Positions 37,644 to 50,389 of a DNA stretch of 64,000 bases are shown one piece after another. Both the position numbers and the translations under genes were made by a program. The notes beneath the pieces are model-generated. The model saw nothing but the letters and a program-made list of their open reading frames with translations. It had not been told where the DNA came from and did not search any database. The DNA comes from Lamellibrachia satsuma (taxonomy: Eukaryota; Annelida; Polychaeta; Sabellida; Siboglinidae), in the NCBI GenBank assembly GCA_033239005.1, contig BSQZ01000006.1:4177501-4241500 (forward strand). Direction: 5' to 3'. Position 1 is the stretch's first letter. The number at the start of each line of letters is the position of its first letter.

Positions 37644-38765
37644 CTAGTTTAAATAATCTATGGTACCTGTGCCCTCGTCGACAACTCTGACAAACTCACA
37701 TGCAAGAACTGCAGCGCCCTTCCCTGTCAGATGAATTCCATCTCTCATGAAAAAGTCACCTCTTCCCACAAAGTTTAACCACATGTCTACGAAGCCTACT
37801 CCCTCCTCCATACATACCTTCTGTACCTGTGTGTTGATCGCCATCCTTCTACAGTTCCTATATTACTCACCCCTGCCTCCCATTATTGGTAATATCCCCG
37901 ACAATACGATCTGCCCAACTCGTGCCTCTTTAAGTGTCTTGATCAACCTCCTGTACTTACCAATGATGGCTGACGTTCCCTCCTTATCTGCATTGTTCGT
38001 TCCCACATGCACGAGAACAGCACCTCCCGTGCCACCACCCATGACCTGTCCTGCCTTCTCTGCTATATCCTCTACTTTTGCCCCTGGTAGGCATACTGTT
38101 ATGTCATCTCCTCTATTTACAATTTTATCCACTTTCCTAATGATGGAATCCCCCATAAATACCCAGGCTTTCCTTGCTTTCCCCTGTGATACTACATCGG
38201 CAAAGCTCCTTTCCTGTTGCACACTACTAGTATGCCCCCTTTCTCTCCTATCATCAACCTTTACCGTCTTACCACCTGGCAATCCCTCTCCACTCACCCG
38301 CTTACCTCTCTTTTGTTGCATTCTTTGCCTTCTGTCATCTTTCTTCTTCTTACCAGCTTTCTCCCTCACATTGCCACTGCTCTCCTTGTTCTCCTCGGTC
38401 TCACCACCTCTGCTCTCCTCGGTCTCACCACCTCTGCTCTCCTCGGTCTCACAACCTCTGTTCTCCTCGGTCTCACCACCTCTGCTCTCCTCGGTCTCAC
38501 CACCTCTGCTCTCATCATTCTCACCACCTCTGTTCACTTCTGTCTCACCCTGCCCTGTCATCATCAAAATCATACGCCTTAGCTCAATCACCTGCTCCTG
38601 CAGATATTTCACTGCAGTACACCCCCTACACACGAAATGGAAATCATCCGCCTGCACCTCCGCCCACGAATTTACACACCCGGACTTTGCAAAGTCTATC
38701 CAGCTGTCGCAGCTAGAACATATCAAATTACGTTTTGCTTTTACTTGGCGTTTGCACGGCGCCAT
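37644..38765 (-). pseudogene. CR1 copy B ORF1: zinc-finger-like plus SGNH esterase, one stop
   Basis: The N-terminus has a Cys pattern (ICSSCDSW, then FVCRGC) like the PHD-type finger of CR1 ORF1 proteins, followed by a Glu-rich 8-residue repeat (RGGETEES and variants, about 6-7 copies). The C-terminal half is an SGNH/GDSL hydrolase: catalytic Ser in FMGDSII, VHVGTNNADK, and Asp/His in MRDGIHLTGKG. A TAA near 37861 separates the two parts of the esterase domain in the same frame. Confidence 0.88.
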
Positions 38766-38767
38766 GT

Positions 38768-39386
38768 TAGAAATTAAATTTGTATTTGTTCATAATCCGT
38801 TTATAATCAATTTATACTAGGTAGTCTTCACAAAGACTGTTTTTGTGTTGTAATACACACTTTATAGTATGTTACTTATGTCTTAATTAAATTTACAGCT
38901 ACTGCCTTGCAACTTACTTTCTATGTAACAGCTGACTAACAAAACGTAATATCGCTCGCGCTAACGAAATTTCAGTGACCTTATTTAAATAACACTGAAT
39001 TACTACCTACGGCTAACTTTTAACAATAAATGTTGCTAAAACAAAATATTCAGGTTTTCAATATTTAATATGTACTAAATTATTTACAATAATATTATGT
39101 CTCGTATTATGTACCCAATCAACTGAAAACAACAACCCTTAATTATCGCTCGCGCTACCGAGTCCTCGGAGACCTACGATATAAACTACCCTAAATTACT
39201 TCTATAGCTAAATTTTAACAGCAACTATTGACTAAACAAGGACTCTTTTAAGTTTATGTTTAATATACACGCAATAATAATACTTATCCGATCAATATTC
39301 CACGCTTTAGACAAATATAAAATCCACCAAATTCAATCCCGTGTTCTCAAGATTTCCAAAGATGCAATTTCGTGGCAATAAAAAGG

Positions 39387-39472
<86 letters not shown>

Positions 39473-39736
39473 TCTTTTACAGTTGCCGTACAGACAATCT
39501 TCTTTGTTCCAATTATTTCAACTTTTTATAACAACCAGGCTTGACATAGCGCTTTATAAAACACATACACATATACTTGTATTGAATATATAACTTTAAT
39601 GCAGCACATTTTTCTCGTATATTTAACATATTTTAATTATTCCTACGACACTGGCTTGCCATACATCTACCATAAAAAGGGCTATTATTGTCACGTGGCC
39701 AAGAACGAGACACGCGTCAGCAGACGCTCAATAATA
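38768..39736. other. non-coding DNA right of the CR1 copy
   Basis: AT-rich, possibly including part of the CR1 5' untranslated region. It holds a (TA)n tract at 39390-39470. No exon recognised. Confidence 0.5.
39390..39470. repeat. (TA)n microsatellite
   Basis: About 80 bp of pure ta dinucleotide. Confidence 0.97.
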
Positions 39737-40475
39737 ATGTCTGGTAAGCATGCAAAGTCGGTTTTTATCAAGGTACGTATATCATAAACGTGTTCCATGT
39801 TATATTATATGTCAAAATATATTTTGCTCAGACAAGACTCTGTATCGTTATTGTCGTAAACAGACGCTGTGACGTCTCTAACGCGGTATCAAGCGAGGTT
39901 TCAATTAGTCATCGAAAACTGGAGTGGCTCGAAAACTGCACCGGTAACTATAAAACAAACTACAACGGATTTTCGCTATGCACAAAATATGCTATGCAAA
40001 TTATAAGTAAATTCCACGCACACATCCATCATTAAAGTTATTCATTGAGTTACCCGAGTGTTTTCGTTGGGCGTCAACGTTCCGTAACACATGATGTTTC
40101 GAAGTTACGGATGTCAGTAGATGTTACGTTCCGGAAATGATACTCATGACGTTACATCGTGGCATCATGGCAACCAACAAGCCATATCAGTCCGCCAAAC
40201 AGATTCTTAGAATTATTAAACACATCCTTTTGAATTTGCTAAGGTATTATTAGAATTAAATGTCAGCCATATGGGTTAGTGTACGTGAGAAAATCGACCT
40301 TGTTTTTAAATTAAAAAGCGGACTGATTTTTCGTAAGACATTTTCACCCGTTTGTCGATTTAAGGAAAACACGAATCAGCTTTAAACAAACGAATGGATC
40401 CGCTGTTCTATTACTGCTTCGATGACGAGGAACATTTGCTTCTTTAAGTTTGATGTATCATTTTAACCATGGGTG

Positions 40476-40574
<99 letters not shown>

Positions 40575-41043
40575 TTGAGAACTGTTTCAGATTAATAACT
40601 CCAACGATACGGTCTGAAAATTCTTCTTTGCTTATAATAATAATTTGGAGAAAACATCCAGTAGTGCCCTCGGTGTTATTATTATTATATATATATTAAT
40701 CGAAAACGCTATAGTAATAATAGGTTTAGTAGTCCCTCCCTCCCTCCCTCCCTCCCTCCCTCCCTCCCTCCCTCCCTCCCTCCCTCCCTCCCCCTCCCCT
40801 CCCCTCCCTCCCCTCCCTCCCTCCCTCTTTCTTCTATCGTAAATGTTTACACACAAAGAAAGTCAACCAATCCGGTGTCGACGGCAAATAACGTGGATAT
40901 TTTCGAGCTTGAATCTTGTCGAAGACTACTAAGACAGTTGGACAAGTGTACAATAGCTAAACTGGCAAGTTTATTTTCGACGCTGCTAATTAGCTATCGC
41001 GGTAACACCGCCTGTATCTCTGTGACGCTTGAGCCCATCAGCT
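39737..41043 (+). CDS. possible short unrecognised gene, two exons
   Basis: A speculative model. An ATG at 39737 opens a 12-codon exon (MSGKHAKSVFIK) ending at the perfect donor gtacgt. Phase-0 reading resumes at 40863 with VDIFELESCRRLLRQLDKCT and runs to a TAG at 41041-41043, or to a GC donor (gcaagt) at 40965. An E-box-like cacgtg lies near 39691. I recognise no family. The intron would contain (TA)n and (CCCT)n arrays. This could equally be chance. Confidence 0.25.
40477..40571. repeat. (TA)n microsatellite
   Basis: About 94 bp of ta dinucleotide. Confidence 0.97.
40734..40827 (+). repeat. (CCCT)n pyrimidine array
   Basis: About 23 tetranucleotide units, pure at first and then mixed with ccccct. 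The strand asymmetry (all pyrimidine on plus, all purine on minus) makes it a mirror repeat able to form triplex DNA. The Pro-Ser and Gly-Arg open frames over it are artefacts. Confidence 0.95.
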
Positions 41044-42725
41044 AGAAACGCCAGATATTCTTGGAACGCCGCGACTGTAGATTTTTGTGATGACACAGCA
41101 TATTTGTCTTCGGCTTTGCAAGCCCAAATGAACACTTAGGGGGCACGTATTCAGGGAGCATCTAAACACGGAAGAAACGGTAGAAATCAGCAACAATGCA
41201 TCCCTCACCCAGTTATGGAAATATGTGTTGTTTATACTCTTTGTAATTGAATGGCTGCATGTATGCCAACGGTAAGACAGCTCAGTAGAAATCTGCGGCC
41301 ATGAATTGCGGTGATCTAATGTTCTACTAACAAAACACGTGTCTTAATATGGACAACAATTTTATATGACAACACTAGCAATTGGTTTCATATACTGATA
41401 TATTTATGCCTGTTTAAAACATCGGTTCGGCATTTGCGGAACAACTACAACACGACATGTTCATACAGAACAAACATATACGCTTATGTTCTGTATACGC
41501 ATGGCAACAGTATGGCAATCCCAACATCATGTTACTGCATCTAGCGTTATACGAAACTGGACTACTTACAGCTGCATCACTGTTCAGTTGAAAGTTGAAA
41601 TAATAACCAGTCATGTTAATAGTCTTGGTGCCACGTGGCGCCACTTTTATATATACAAGAAAAATGCGCGTCCCCAGTATGGGATTACGTGTTAGTTTAT
41701 ACGTGTCAGTCATTATAGCAATGTTTACCAATGCCATCGGCATCAATACGCTTGAACGTTTAACCGAAACAACCGCGTCGCACACGTGATGCAATACTCG
41801 TTGACTGTTCAAAATATAGAAGATCGCGTGGATACTTGTGTTGGTTGATGAATAGTAGAATATCTGATTTCTACTGTCTTTTTATTGTGTACTGGTCTGC
41901 GACCTCGGGCCAATACGTGGGTGCGTGCTTTCTACTATATTAATAATATAAACCGCCTATATGGCGCTACGTACTCTCAAATGATTTACGTACCGAAGTA
42001 TTCGCCGCGGCGCGAGTGGTTTCTGCGATTGTTGGAAGCTAACGTTTTACGCATTGAACATTTGATTTACCATAAAAACCACTAAGAATCTTTGATATAT
42101 GGGGTATTTCGAAAAAATAAAGGCGTTACGTTTCATTAGTGGGGTCGTAGATTAATGCCTGATCGTTTGGCGCCCGAGGTACAAGCCGTTTAGAAGAAAA
42201 ACGTGAACGTGTTTATGTATAACCACATATAAACGTACATACATAAAAATATACGCTACCTCGATTATAGTTAGATTTAATTATCTCCATGGTGTGCTGA
42301 ATTAATCGGGAGCCTGGTTAAAGTTTCTCTAGGCTAGGATAAAATCAGGTCCCGTAAAAATGTGCAAACTATTCAGTTCACAGGACCTTATGTCCTATGA
42401 CGCTTGGAGACTTTTCGCGTAGACTGTTGGTGTACCATCCTATGAAAGAAAAACAACCTGTGTATAATTGTATACTGTATTTTATTCAGAATTATGTATC
42501 ACATTCTACTGAACCTGCCTTAAAAATAAATGTTTCAAAACTGTTTATTTTTGATGTTTTTTATTTGTCGTTGATATTGTTCATACATTTTATCTTCAAA
42601 GTATTTACTTTCTATCATTAAAGTATTGAGTAGCAAGTGGGCTACCTAAGAAGCTGTCAGTCTACTTCACTTTGCAAGGTTGGTAGCCCGACTGGCTACC
42701 TTCCATGAATTGCTAAATCTCACCC

Positions 42726-42727
<2 letters not shown>
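41044..42727. other. non-coding DNA
   Basis: Mixed-composition sequence. I see no exon with splice borders, RNA gene or known transposon. Confidence 0.5.

Positions 42728-42772
<45 letters not shown>
42728..42772. repeat. (TA)n microsatellite
   Basis: About 44 bp of ta dinucleotide. Confidence 0.95.
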
Positions 42773-42774
<2 letters not shown>

Positions 42775-42989
42775 ATTGCTGGTATACGTAGTAATTGAAC
42801 TAAAGTGTTGCTATAATTCAACACCAGGCTTATAAAGTTATTACAATGTACAAAACTGCTACCGTTTGTCACTTCTTCGCCGCGTTCAGAAAGCAGTCTG
42901 GCCCGATGTCAGCCATCAAAGTTGGCGACCGGCAGCCACGTCGTGTGGGCCGTGATTGCGATGTTTATTTGGCCTGCAGTTCTCTCTGA

Positions 42990-43500
42990 CCGCCACAATT
43001 TCTTTGATCACTGTTTGTTCAATTGTAATGCGTGTTGTCCTCAGGCGTTTTTTACACTGTACGCTAAGACCGAATCATCTTCCGAAAGCAGAGTTGATGG
43101 CACACCAGATTCAGTGTTGGATTTCGTCTTCGATAGTTAGGTGGGAATTGTGTTCAACTTCTTCAAGGGTTTCTCCAGAGGCCAGGACAATTTCGGGAGG
43201 TTTCGTTTCGTTGCTCGGAGTAGGTCTAATTTGGTCATGCTGAGGTTAATTGAAACTGTCAAGCTTCGGTGGAACTGAGAAAAAAGGTCCATGCTAGTCT
43301 GGAGCTACTTCGCAGAGTGAGCAACGATGGCACAGTCTTCGGTGTATTGGAGGTCGACGAATCTTGAGACGACTCTGGCAGAAAGCACGGAGAAGTCGCT
43401 GGTTGGCGATGAGGTTGGCAGGACACCCAAATCTGGATAAGACCTTCCACGATTGATGGAGTCGAAGATCTTGGTCAGGTCAACGAAGACCATAAATAGT
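42990..43500 (-). pseudogene. degraded LINE reverse transcriptase fragment
   Basis: The minus strand reads MVFVDLTKIFDSINRG, the motif usually seen as VDLTKAFDTV. After an internal deletion it continues with DLQYTEDCAIVAHSAK, a decayed form of the catalytic YADD block. A stop then precedes LQTSMDLFSQFHRSLTVSIN, the usual thumb-side continuation. The motif style resembles non-LTR elements distinct from the CR1 copies here. Catalytic residues and frame are lost. Confidence 0.75.
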
Positions 43501-44580
43501 TCGTGTTTTTTTTCCAGGCAGTCCTCGTGAATTTGTCAAGCCAATTAAACCCCCGTTTCGCCTGCGTTGTAATTTGTAAACTTCCAAGTTCTAGTTATAT
43601 GACTACCATTTCCTGAGCGATGTGGTTCTTTTCTTCCAGATCTTCGGATACGCACCAGCTACCACCCTGGACATTTGTGACAACAGTGTCGTGCCTGTTT
43701 GAAAGATTGCTGTAAGACAAAACTACCAAGATACTAGGACATCGTGGACGCTTACATAAAATTGAAAGGTAGGTAAGGCAGTGTTAGTTGAGCCACTGGG
43801 TTAGTTGCGCCACCCATGTTTCCCAGGAAACTACAGCAGTCACAGTTGCGTGATACCACCCTGTGATTGAACATGTTACTGGAACAAGATTGACAATCAA
43901 TAGGTGATATTTGGGAGGTTGAAGTCCACCAACTGAAATAATGAAGTGCAGAATCCATGCCTGTCCTCGTGGTTTTGAAAAGGGGTTTTTGAGCGTACAA
44001 TATCAGCCGCTGATTTCTGGGATGACTTCTGAAAAATTTTACAGCTAAACAACATTTTCTCAAAACGGGTGTTCGAATGAACCCCCCCCCTCCCAGAGGA
44101 CGGGCATGGAATCTACGCATCAAATGCAAGTTGTGGCAGTGGTGAAATGTTAAGTGTCGCCCCTGCTGGGGAGTTAGATTGATACAATCTGGTTCTTTTA
44201 AATACGTTGGTGATTGGTGGAAAAGCATGTTAAACAGAATAACATGAACATATTCACATATTCCGGTATATGAATATATCCACAGTCATCAAAATGTCAC
44301 TGATGGTCTTAATGTGACTGGTGTGTGACCTTTTGAGCAAAAAGGTAAGGCTAAGTTCTTATATAAGTCCTAGCACTGTATCCAGTATGTAGGACCGCTC
44401 AAGGCGCTTTACACTTAACCCCCTGGCACAGTGACACGCCTGTTCATTCCAACACCAACTCGACTATTTCTGGGTATGTCAGAACTTCAGATTTTCATGA
44501 GATTCATCGGACTGGTAACTGTAATATATTAATATTTTTAATGTTTTTATACAGCCAATATCACCCTTGTTTTTATTGTG
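43501..44580. other. non-coding DNA
   Basis: No exon or element recognised. A run of nine C occurs near 44084. Confidence 0.5.
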
Positions 44581-44675
44581 ACAAGGGCTGGGTGACCCCG
44601 TCGCAGCCCTCGGGCTGGGTGGCCCCGTCGCGGCTTCGGGCTGGGAGACCCCTGAGGCCTCGGGCTGGGTGGCTC
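44581..44675. repeat. GC-rich tandem repeat of about 30 bp, 3-4 copies
   Basis: Units contain cgggctgggtggccccgtcg with changes. It is far richer in GC than the sequence around it. Non-coding. Confidence 0.8.
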
Positions 44676-45144
44676 TTCAAGACGTGAAAAAGACAGTACT
44701 GGTCCTCTTCCTGTTTCGTGTTTTGCTTTATTTTGCGGATCCAATTGGCTTCCTCAATTTTTCTCTCCGTATCTACGAACTTTCCCCCTCCAAATCTACT
44801 ATTTGGTTCTTTTTGAGCAATGTGGTCTGGTGGCTGAGTCGCATATGTTTTTCTGGCGTAAGCTCTAACAGTTACTGTTAACTACCGATATATCTTAATA
44901 ATAAATATGACTATAAAATATTACATATTAACAATGTATCAAATGTATGGGAAGGACAGTTTATTGAGATAACTGGAAATACTAAAAAAAAAAAATTATA
45001 CTGGGAAATATATATAGACCACCAAGAGATGTTATTGAGAATTACAAGACCTTTATTGACGAATTAACCCCGATACTCACACACTTACAAAAACCAAAGA
45101 GTGAAGTTATCATAGCAGGTGATTTTAATATTGACTTACTGAAA

Positions 45145-47603
45145 ATGAAAGAAAAACCTGTATTTAGTGAATACTTTGACATGATCAGTGCACAAGGCTT
45201 CTTTCCTAGAATCACATTGCCTACCAGATTTTCAGAACATCGTGGTACACTTATTGACAATTTTTTATGTAAACTGACAGAAGAGTCATTGAACTCCACT
45301 TCTGGCATTTTAATCAACCAAATTTCTGATCATCTTCCCTGTTTCATTTGCATGGACTGCATATTAACTCGAGACACGGTACCTAAATTCATAACAGTAA
45401 CACAGAAAAGTCTGGATTCGCTAAATAAGTTTAGATTAGAATTAATAAACTCAAACATTTATGATAAACTAAATAAGAATATTGATGGTAATTCCAACGA
45501 AAATTATAACATTCTTGAAGAAATTATTTTAAATACTATGATTAAATGCTTACCCACTAAGACAATCGTCTTGGATTACTCAAGGTATTATTAGATCAAT
45601 AACGTTTAGAGATAAGCTATATCTAAAAATGAAGCAAACTACTATAGACACAGCAAGATATCAGGTCCTTAAAACTAATCTGCACGCTTATAATAAAATT
45701 CTTAAAAAAAATATTCGTCTGGCCAAAAAAATATATTTTGAATCGAGATTTTAGAAACATAAGAACAATATTAAAAAAACATGGTCAATTATTAAAGAAA
45801 TAATTAATGAAACAACAATGACTGAACAATTTCCTAACTCTTTTAAAATTGATAGCACAACTGTTACCGATAAAACGGATATTGCCAATCAATTTAATTT
45901 ATTTTTTACAAATATTGGTCCCAAACTTGCATCACAAATAAGCAGTAATGGCAAATGTCATACAGATTATTTGAAAAACCAGACCATACATAAATTCACG
46001 TTTAAACCTATAAGTGAAGATACTACAATTAATATAATTAACCGTATGCATCCTAAATCTAGTAGTGGCAAAGACGTCATATCAACTATATTATTAAAAA
46101 CAATAAAACATGAAATTTGTAAACCTGTCACCACAATACTCAATCAATCTTTGTCAACAGGTATATTTCCTGACAAACTAAAAGTTGCTAAAGTAATACC
46201 ACTATTCAAAAAAGGTGATAATACCATTTTTGATAATTACCGTCCAATTTCGATCTTACCAGCAATTTCTAAAGTATTTGAGAGAGTCATATTTGACCAA
46301 CTACACGAATACTTCCACAATAGAGAGCTATACTACAGTAGTCAATATGGCTTCAGAGAGAAACATTCAACCGAACTTGCCACCCTTGAAATAATAGACA
46401 AAATTATTCAGGAAATGGACAAACATCTAACTCCAATAAATATATATATTGATTTATCAAAAGCCTTTGATACAATAGACCATAATATACTCATGGATAA
46501 ATTAAAGCACTATGGCATAAAAGGTACAGCATTTAACCTCTTTAAGAACTATTTATCAAATAGTAAACAGCACGTACAATTTGGACACATAAAATCTAAA
46601 GAAGCATATATTACTACTGGTGTCCCGCAAGGGTCGATATTAGGACCTTTGTTGTTCACTATATACATTAATGACCTACCAGTTGCCAGTGACCTTTTCA
46701 ACTTCATAACTTATGCTGACAATACAACCCTAAGCAGTACATTAGATGTCTTTAATCGACCCGGTGACTTAAATAACAATATAAACGAAGAACTAAACAA
46801 GATATGTGACTGGCTTAACGTAAACAAACTTGCTCTAAATGTTGACAAAACTAAAGCTATGATTTTTCATATGTCACAAAAGAAAGTAGAAAAGCCTGTG
46901 CTATTAGTAAATGGAACTGTAATTGAATATGTAAATAACTTCAACTTTTTGGGCATCACATTAAATAATCACTTGAACTGGGACAGTCACATAAACAAAG
47001 TAGCATACAAAATATCTAGAACCACTGGAATTCTAAAAAAAACTGAAATTTTTTTTACCACAGCATATTCTAAGGACAATGTACAATTCTATCATATTAC
47101 CTCATATAAACTATGGTATATTGACATGGAGGTATCAAACGCAACGCATATTTATACTTCAGAAAAAAGCAATTAGAATAATCACCTTAAGTAAATATAA
47201 TGCACACACTGCTCCTATTTATAAAGAACTCAAATTATTACAGGTCAGTGACATCTACAAGCTACAAGAACTTAAGTTTTATCATAAATTAATAAATAAA
47301 CAACTACCTGAATATTTTTATAATATACCTTATACTAACACTTTTGAAATACATCAATATGACACACAAGACAAAAATCGCTTATTTATGTCGAGAAATA
47401 ATCATGTTTTCGCAAACAAATGTATTAGATACAGCATGATTAGAACTGTTAACAATAGTCCAAATGATATTACTGACAAAGTCCATACTCATAGTCTGTA
47501 TGGTTTCTCCAGTTACATAAAACAATATCTTCTTGGTAATTATGAATACAACTGTACAAAAAAAAATTGTTACATTTGCCGAAATCAGGGCATACGTGTA
47601 TAG
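45145..47603 (+). pseudogene. third LINE ORF2: endonuclease and reverse transcriptase, broken
   Basis: 45145-45594 is the C-terminal endonuclease. 45818-47176 is the reverse transcriptase: FDNYRPISILPAISKVFE, SQYGFREKHSTELATL, YIDLSKAFDTIDHN, TTGVPQGSILGPLLF. The catalytic motif reads TYADNTTLSS instead of YADD, so one metal-binding Asp is Asn. A frameshift near 47080 moves the C-terminus to the frame ending at 47603. The endonuclease and reverse transcriptase parts are also out of frame. Confidence 0.88.
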
Positions 47604-47696
47604 TTATTTATTTGTGTAATTAATATGTAGGAATATCTTGTAGGCAGCCATACGTATGCATATATGTACATGGATGTGCTTGTATACATATAGGTT

Positions 47697-47782
<86 letters not shown>
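47697..47782. repeat. (TA)n microsatellite
   Basis: About 85 bp of ta dinucleotide inside the 3' untranslated region of the third LINE. Confidence 0.97.
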
Positions 47783-47785
<3 letters not shown>

Positions 47786-48010
47786 TACTATATAATTATA
47801 ATCCTATTACTTTTATTATTGCTATCACTTGTATTCTTAATTTTTAATATAATATTTTCAATTGCTTGACTAAACCAGTGGTGGCTCCCATGATAGCGAC
47901 ATACTCAATGTCTTAATGGGAGTCTCCGTGACCATTTATTTTATTTACTTTGTTTATATGTTGATTGTGTTACATTTACTTGGTCAAAATAAATGAGTCT
48001 GAGTCTGAGC

Positions 48011-49771
48011 CTTCTCTGCATCTTCCTGTGCTCCTCTATGCGGGTTCCCAAAGCAATACAGCAAACCCAACAATTACTCACAGCCAATACGTCCTGTGCT
48101 CATCAACTAAGGAAATGGGTTGGTTTAAGGTGAATGTCGGGGCTAGCCCAAACGCCTAGCAGGGAGACTGACCGTAATTAATATCAAATCACAAATGAGT
48201 GCATCGGGCCAGATTAAACACTTCTAGTAACAACAACGTCACATTGCCAATGTAAACCCTAACTTATTTCGACAATATAAAAACCAATATCAAATTGCAT
48301 ACCTAAATGATCAATTAAATGTCACTAGAAAACGTAAAACTGTATTAACCAGAGTGAGATTATTAGATTAACATCAATAAATGGATACCTGCCATCATTG
48401 TTGGACACTGCTTGTTGCATTCACAAATTAGACAGTGGTTTTCAGACAATATTGTCGCACAGTAAAAGCACAACATAGTCGAGGATTTTCATTAATTAGT
48501 TTATTATATCTGTCAAACAATCAGTATTTTTTGCTTTTATGACATGCATAAAAATCAATTAAACTTGACAACATAGATCAACAAACAGGTATATAAATCA
48601 ATGCCATGTTCATTTTATTATAATTTATTTAACATAGAATTGCATTGATAATTATAATATTATTATAAAAGCAAAACCAACTAACATTCATCCGTTGTCG
48701 GGGTATAATATTATATATTTTCAACAGTTGCCATGCTTTGCGTGCTGATGATACCATAAATTATCCATCCTTCCCTATGCTACCAGCAGACAGGACAGTG
48801 CTGTGAGCTACATTTACCACGCTATAAGCGTATATATATATATGCTTCATGTACAGTATAAATGCAATGCTCTGGCCATTATTATGAAATGTTATGCCCA
48901 ACACGTTATACTGCGCAGCACAAGTTCACTTTACTTTCACGCAGGCAGTGTTGGAGCTAAGAAACACATCTCTCGAGTTCAGTCAAACTAAATCCACTAA
49001 CAGCATTGACAAGAAATCACAACTCCTTTATGCGCAACCAGGGCTCGTAGGAGTGATTAGATACTACATGGTTTTAACCCGTATAAATTGTAGGCGAGAA
49101 CACATTCACTTGTTTGTTTCCAAATCACCTGATGGTTTCTAAATCTGACCTAGCAGAACACGTTTGCTACGATTCGTCCTACAGGAATGAAAATGTACAA
49201 AAGAATAAATTAAGGTTAGAGATACATTTCAATAACTAGAAGATATATTCACAGAAGAGCTTATAGCAACAGAGCTATCGCTGACAGCAAGCATTTGCTA
49301 CATATCTACTCCTATCAGTCATCATCAGTATGCAAAACATGGCAACATTATCACTGGGGAGAATGATTATATGTCACAAGCCAGCAGTAGCAAGATAACA
49401 TATTTCAACAACCACGTCTCTGTATATAATATATCCACATTCATACCACCCACAAACTGGTGTATGCTTGGAAATTGATAACGTTCCGTAAAAAAAATGC
49501 AAACACGCACGCACGCACGCACACACGAAAATTCGATCACATATTCCAATGTTACGCCATCAAGCTGGCTAATGAAATATTAATTCTTTTATATACATTC
49601 ACAATGTCAATTTGTTGCCATCGTAGGCAACATCAGTTGCACAACTTTCTACACTGTTTTGGCAGAGTTCATCCTCACTTGAGCATGTTTTTACAAAATT
49701 CTCAACAACCAGATCACTGTGAGACGAACACTGAAACCCAAATGTGCCACCATTGATGTCTCGTGTCACAG
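48011..49771. other. region downstream of the dynein gene
   Basis: AT-rich with no exon recognised. Its right part must include the dynein 3' untranslated region (minus strand), but no poly(A) signal could be assigned with confidence. Confidence 0.55.
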
Positions 49772-50389
49772 TTACACCTGTAGAAGCAGTGCTACACCAC
49801 CCATGATCCACTTGGCTGGCTTCTCCTTCGACTTCAGATTGAACGTCCACACATAGGTGGGGCCTCGCAATTTCGTCTTGTAGACGGGACACTCGTAGAC
49901 GTTGCGCATGTCGACGCGGTCAACGGGGATGGCCTTGATGAACATCACAGGCATGGCAGGTGCCAGCTCCTTGAGGCGTGATTCGGCGATCATGCCCGTC
50001 TGTGTGTCCCAGCGCGCTCCCTCCATGAACAGGCCGTGCACGTAGGCACCTTCTCTCGGGGGCCCAGCCATGTCGTCCTTGCACTTCTTCGTGACGTCGC
50101 ACTGCAGCACCATGCGGTCGAGCGGCCACTCGTTCTTGCGGGCCATCTGCTGCATGATGGCCGTGAGGAAGGACTGCGGGTTGAAGAAGCCGGCCAGCCA
50201 GACGGCGGCCGGCAGGGTGAAATCTGTTGCCCATGTGTCGAGTTCCTTGATTCGCTGCAGTAAATCACCGAACCAAATCGCGAGACCGTACAGCGACGGG
50301 TAAGCACGCTTCTCCCACGACTCCGGCACTGCGTCAAGGAACAGGGAGTTACTCAGGTCTTCCATGTCTCCTGTGATGGTCAACTCACC
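49772..50389 (-). CDS. DNAH9/DNAH11/DNAH17: dynein heavy chain, last exon (C-terminal domain)
   Basis: 205 codons plus TAA. Contains [37 protein letters not shown] and PVMFIKAIP, hallmarks of the dynein heavy chain C-terminal domain. This exon is noticeably GC-richer than its surroundings. Confidence 0.97.
   Translation of the reverse strand, partial: GELTITGDMEDLSNSLFLDAVPESWEKRAYPSLYGLAIWFGDLLQRIKELDTWATDFTLPAAVWLAGFFNPQSFLTAIMQQMARKNEWPLDRMVLQCDVTKKCKDDMAGPPREGAYVHGLFMEGARWDTQTGMIAESRLKELAPAMPVMFIKAIPVDRVDMRNVYECPVYKTKLRGPTYVWTFNLKSKEKPAKWIMGGVALLLQV

Larger units (their letters stand above)
34673..38767 (-). mobile_element. CR1-type LINE, nearly full-length copy B
   Basis: Minus strand, from ORF1 near 38765 to the 3' tandem 10-mer aagatttaac at 34673-34700. 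It carries an ORF1 with a zinc-finger-like N-terminus and an SGNH esterase domain, and an ORF2 with endonuclease and reverse transcriptase. Stops and a frameshift disable it. The 3' 1.4 kb is nearly identical to copy A. The 5' end of the element is not defined. Confidence 0.92.
44885..48010 (+). mobile_element. third LINE (CR1/L2-like), plus strand, disabled
   Basis: Endonuclease part from about 44930 (VWEGQFIEITG, IIAGDFNIDLL, ISDHLPCF), reverse transcriptase from 45818, and a 3' end in aaataaatgagtctgagtct, that is a short (gtctga)n tail near 48008. The first part of the endonuclease is missing. A (TA)n tract interrupts the 3' untranslated region at 47697-47782. It is unlike the two other LINE families in this window. 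Confidence 0.85.

Noticed and set aside
37747..38820. A 357-codon plus-strand frame rich in Ser, Leu and Pro
   Set aside because: It is antisense to the CR1 ORF1. The esterase motifs are clear on the minus strand and the plus-strand product has no domain.
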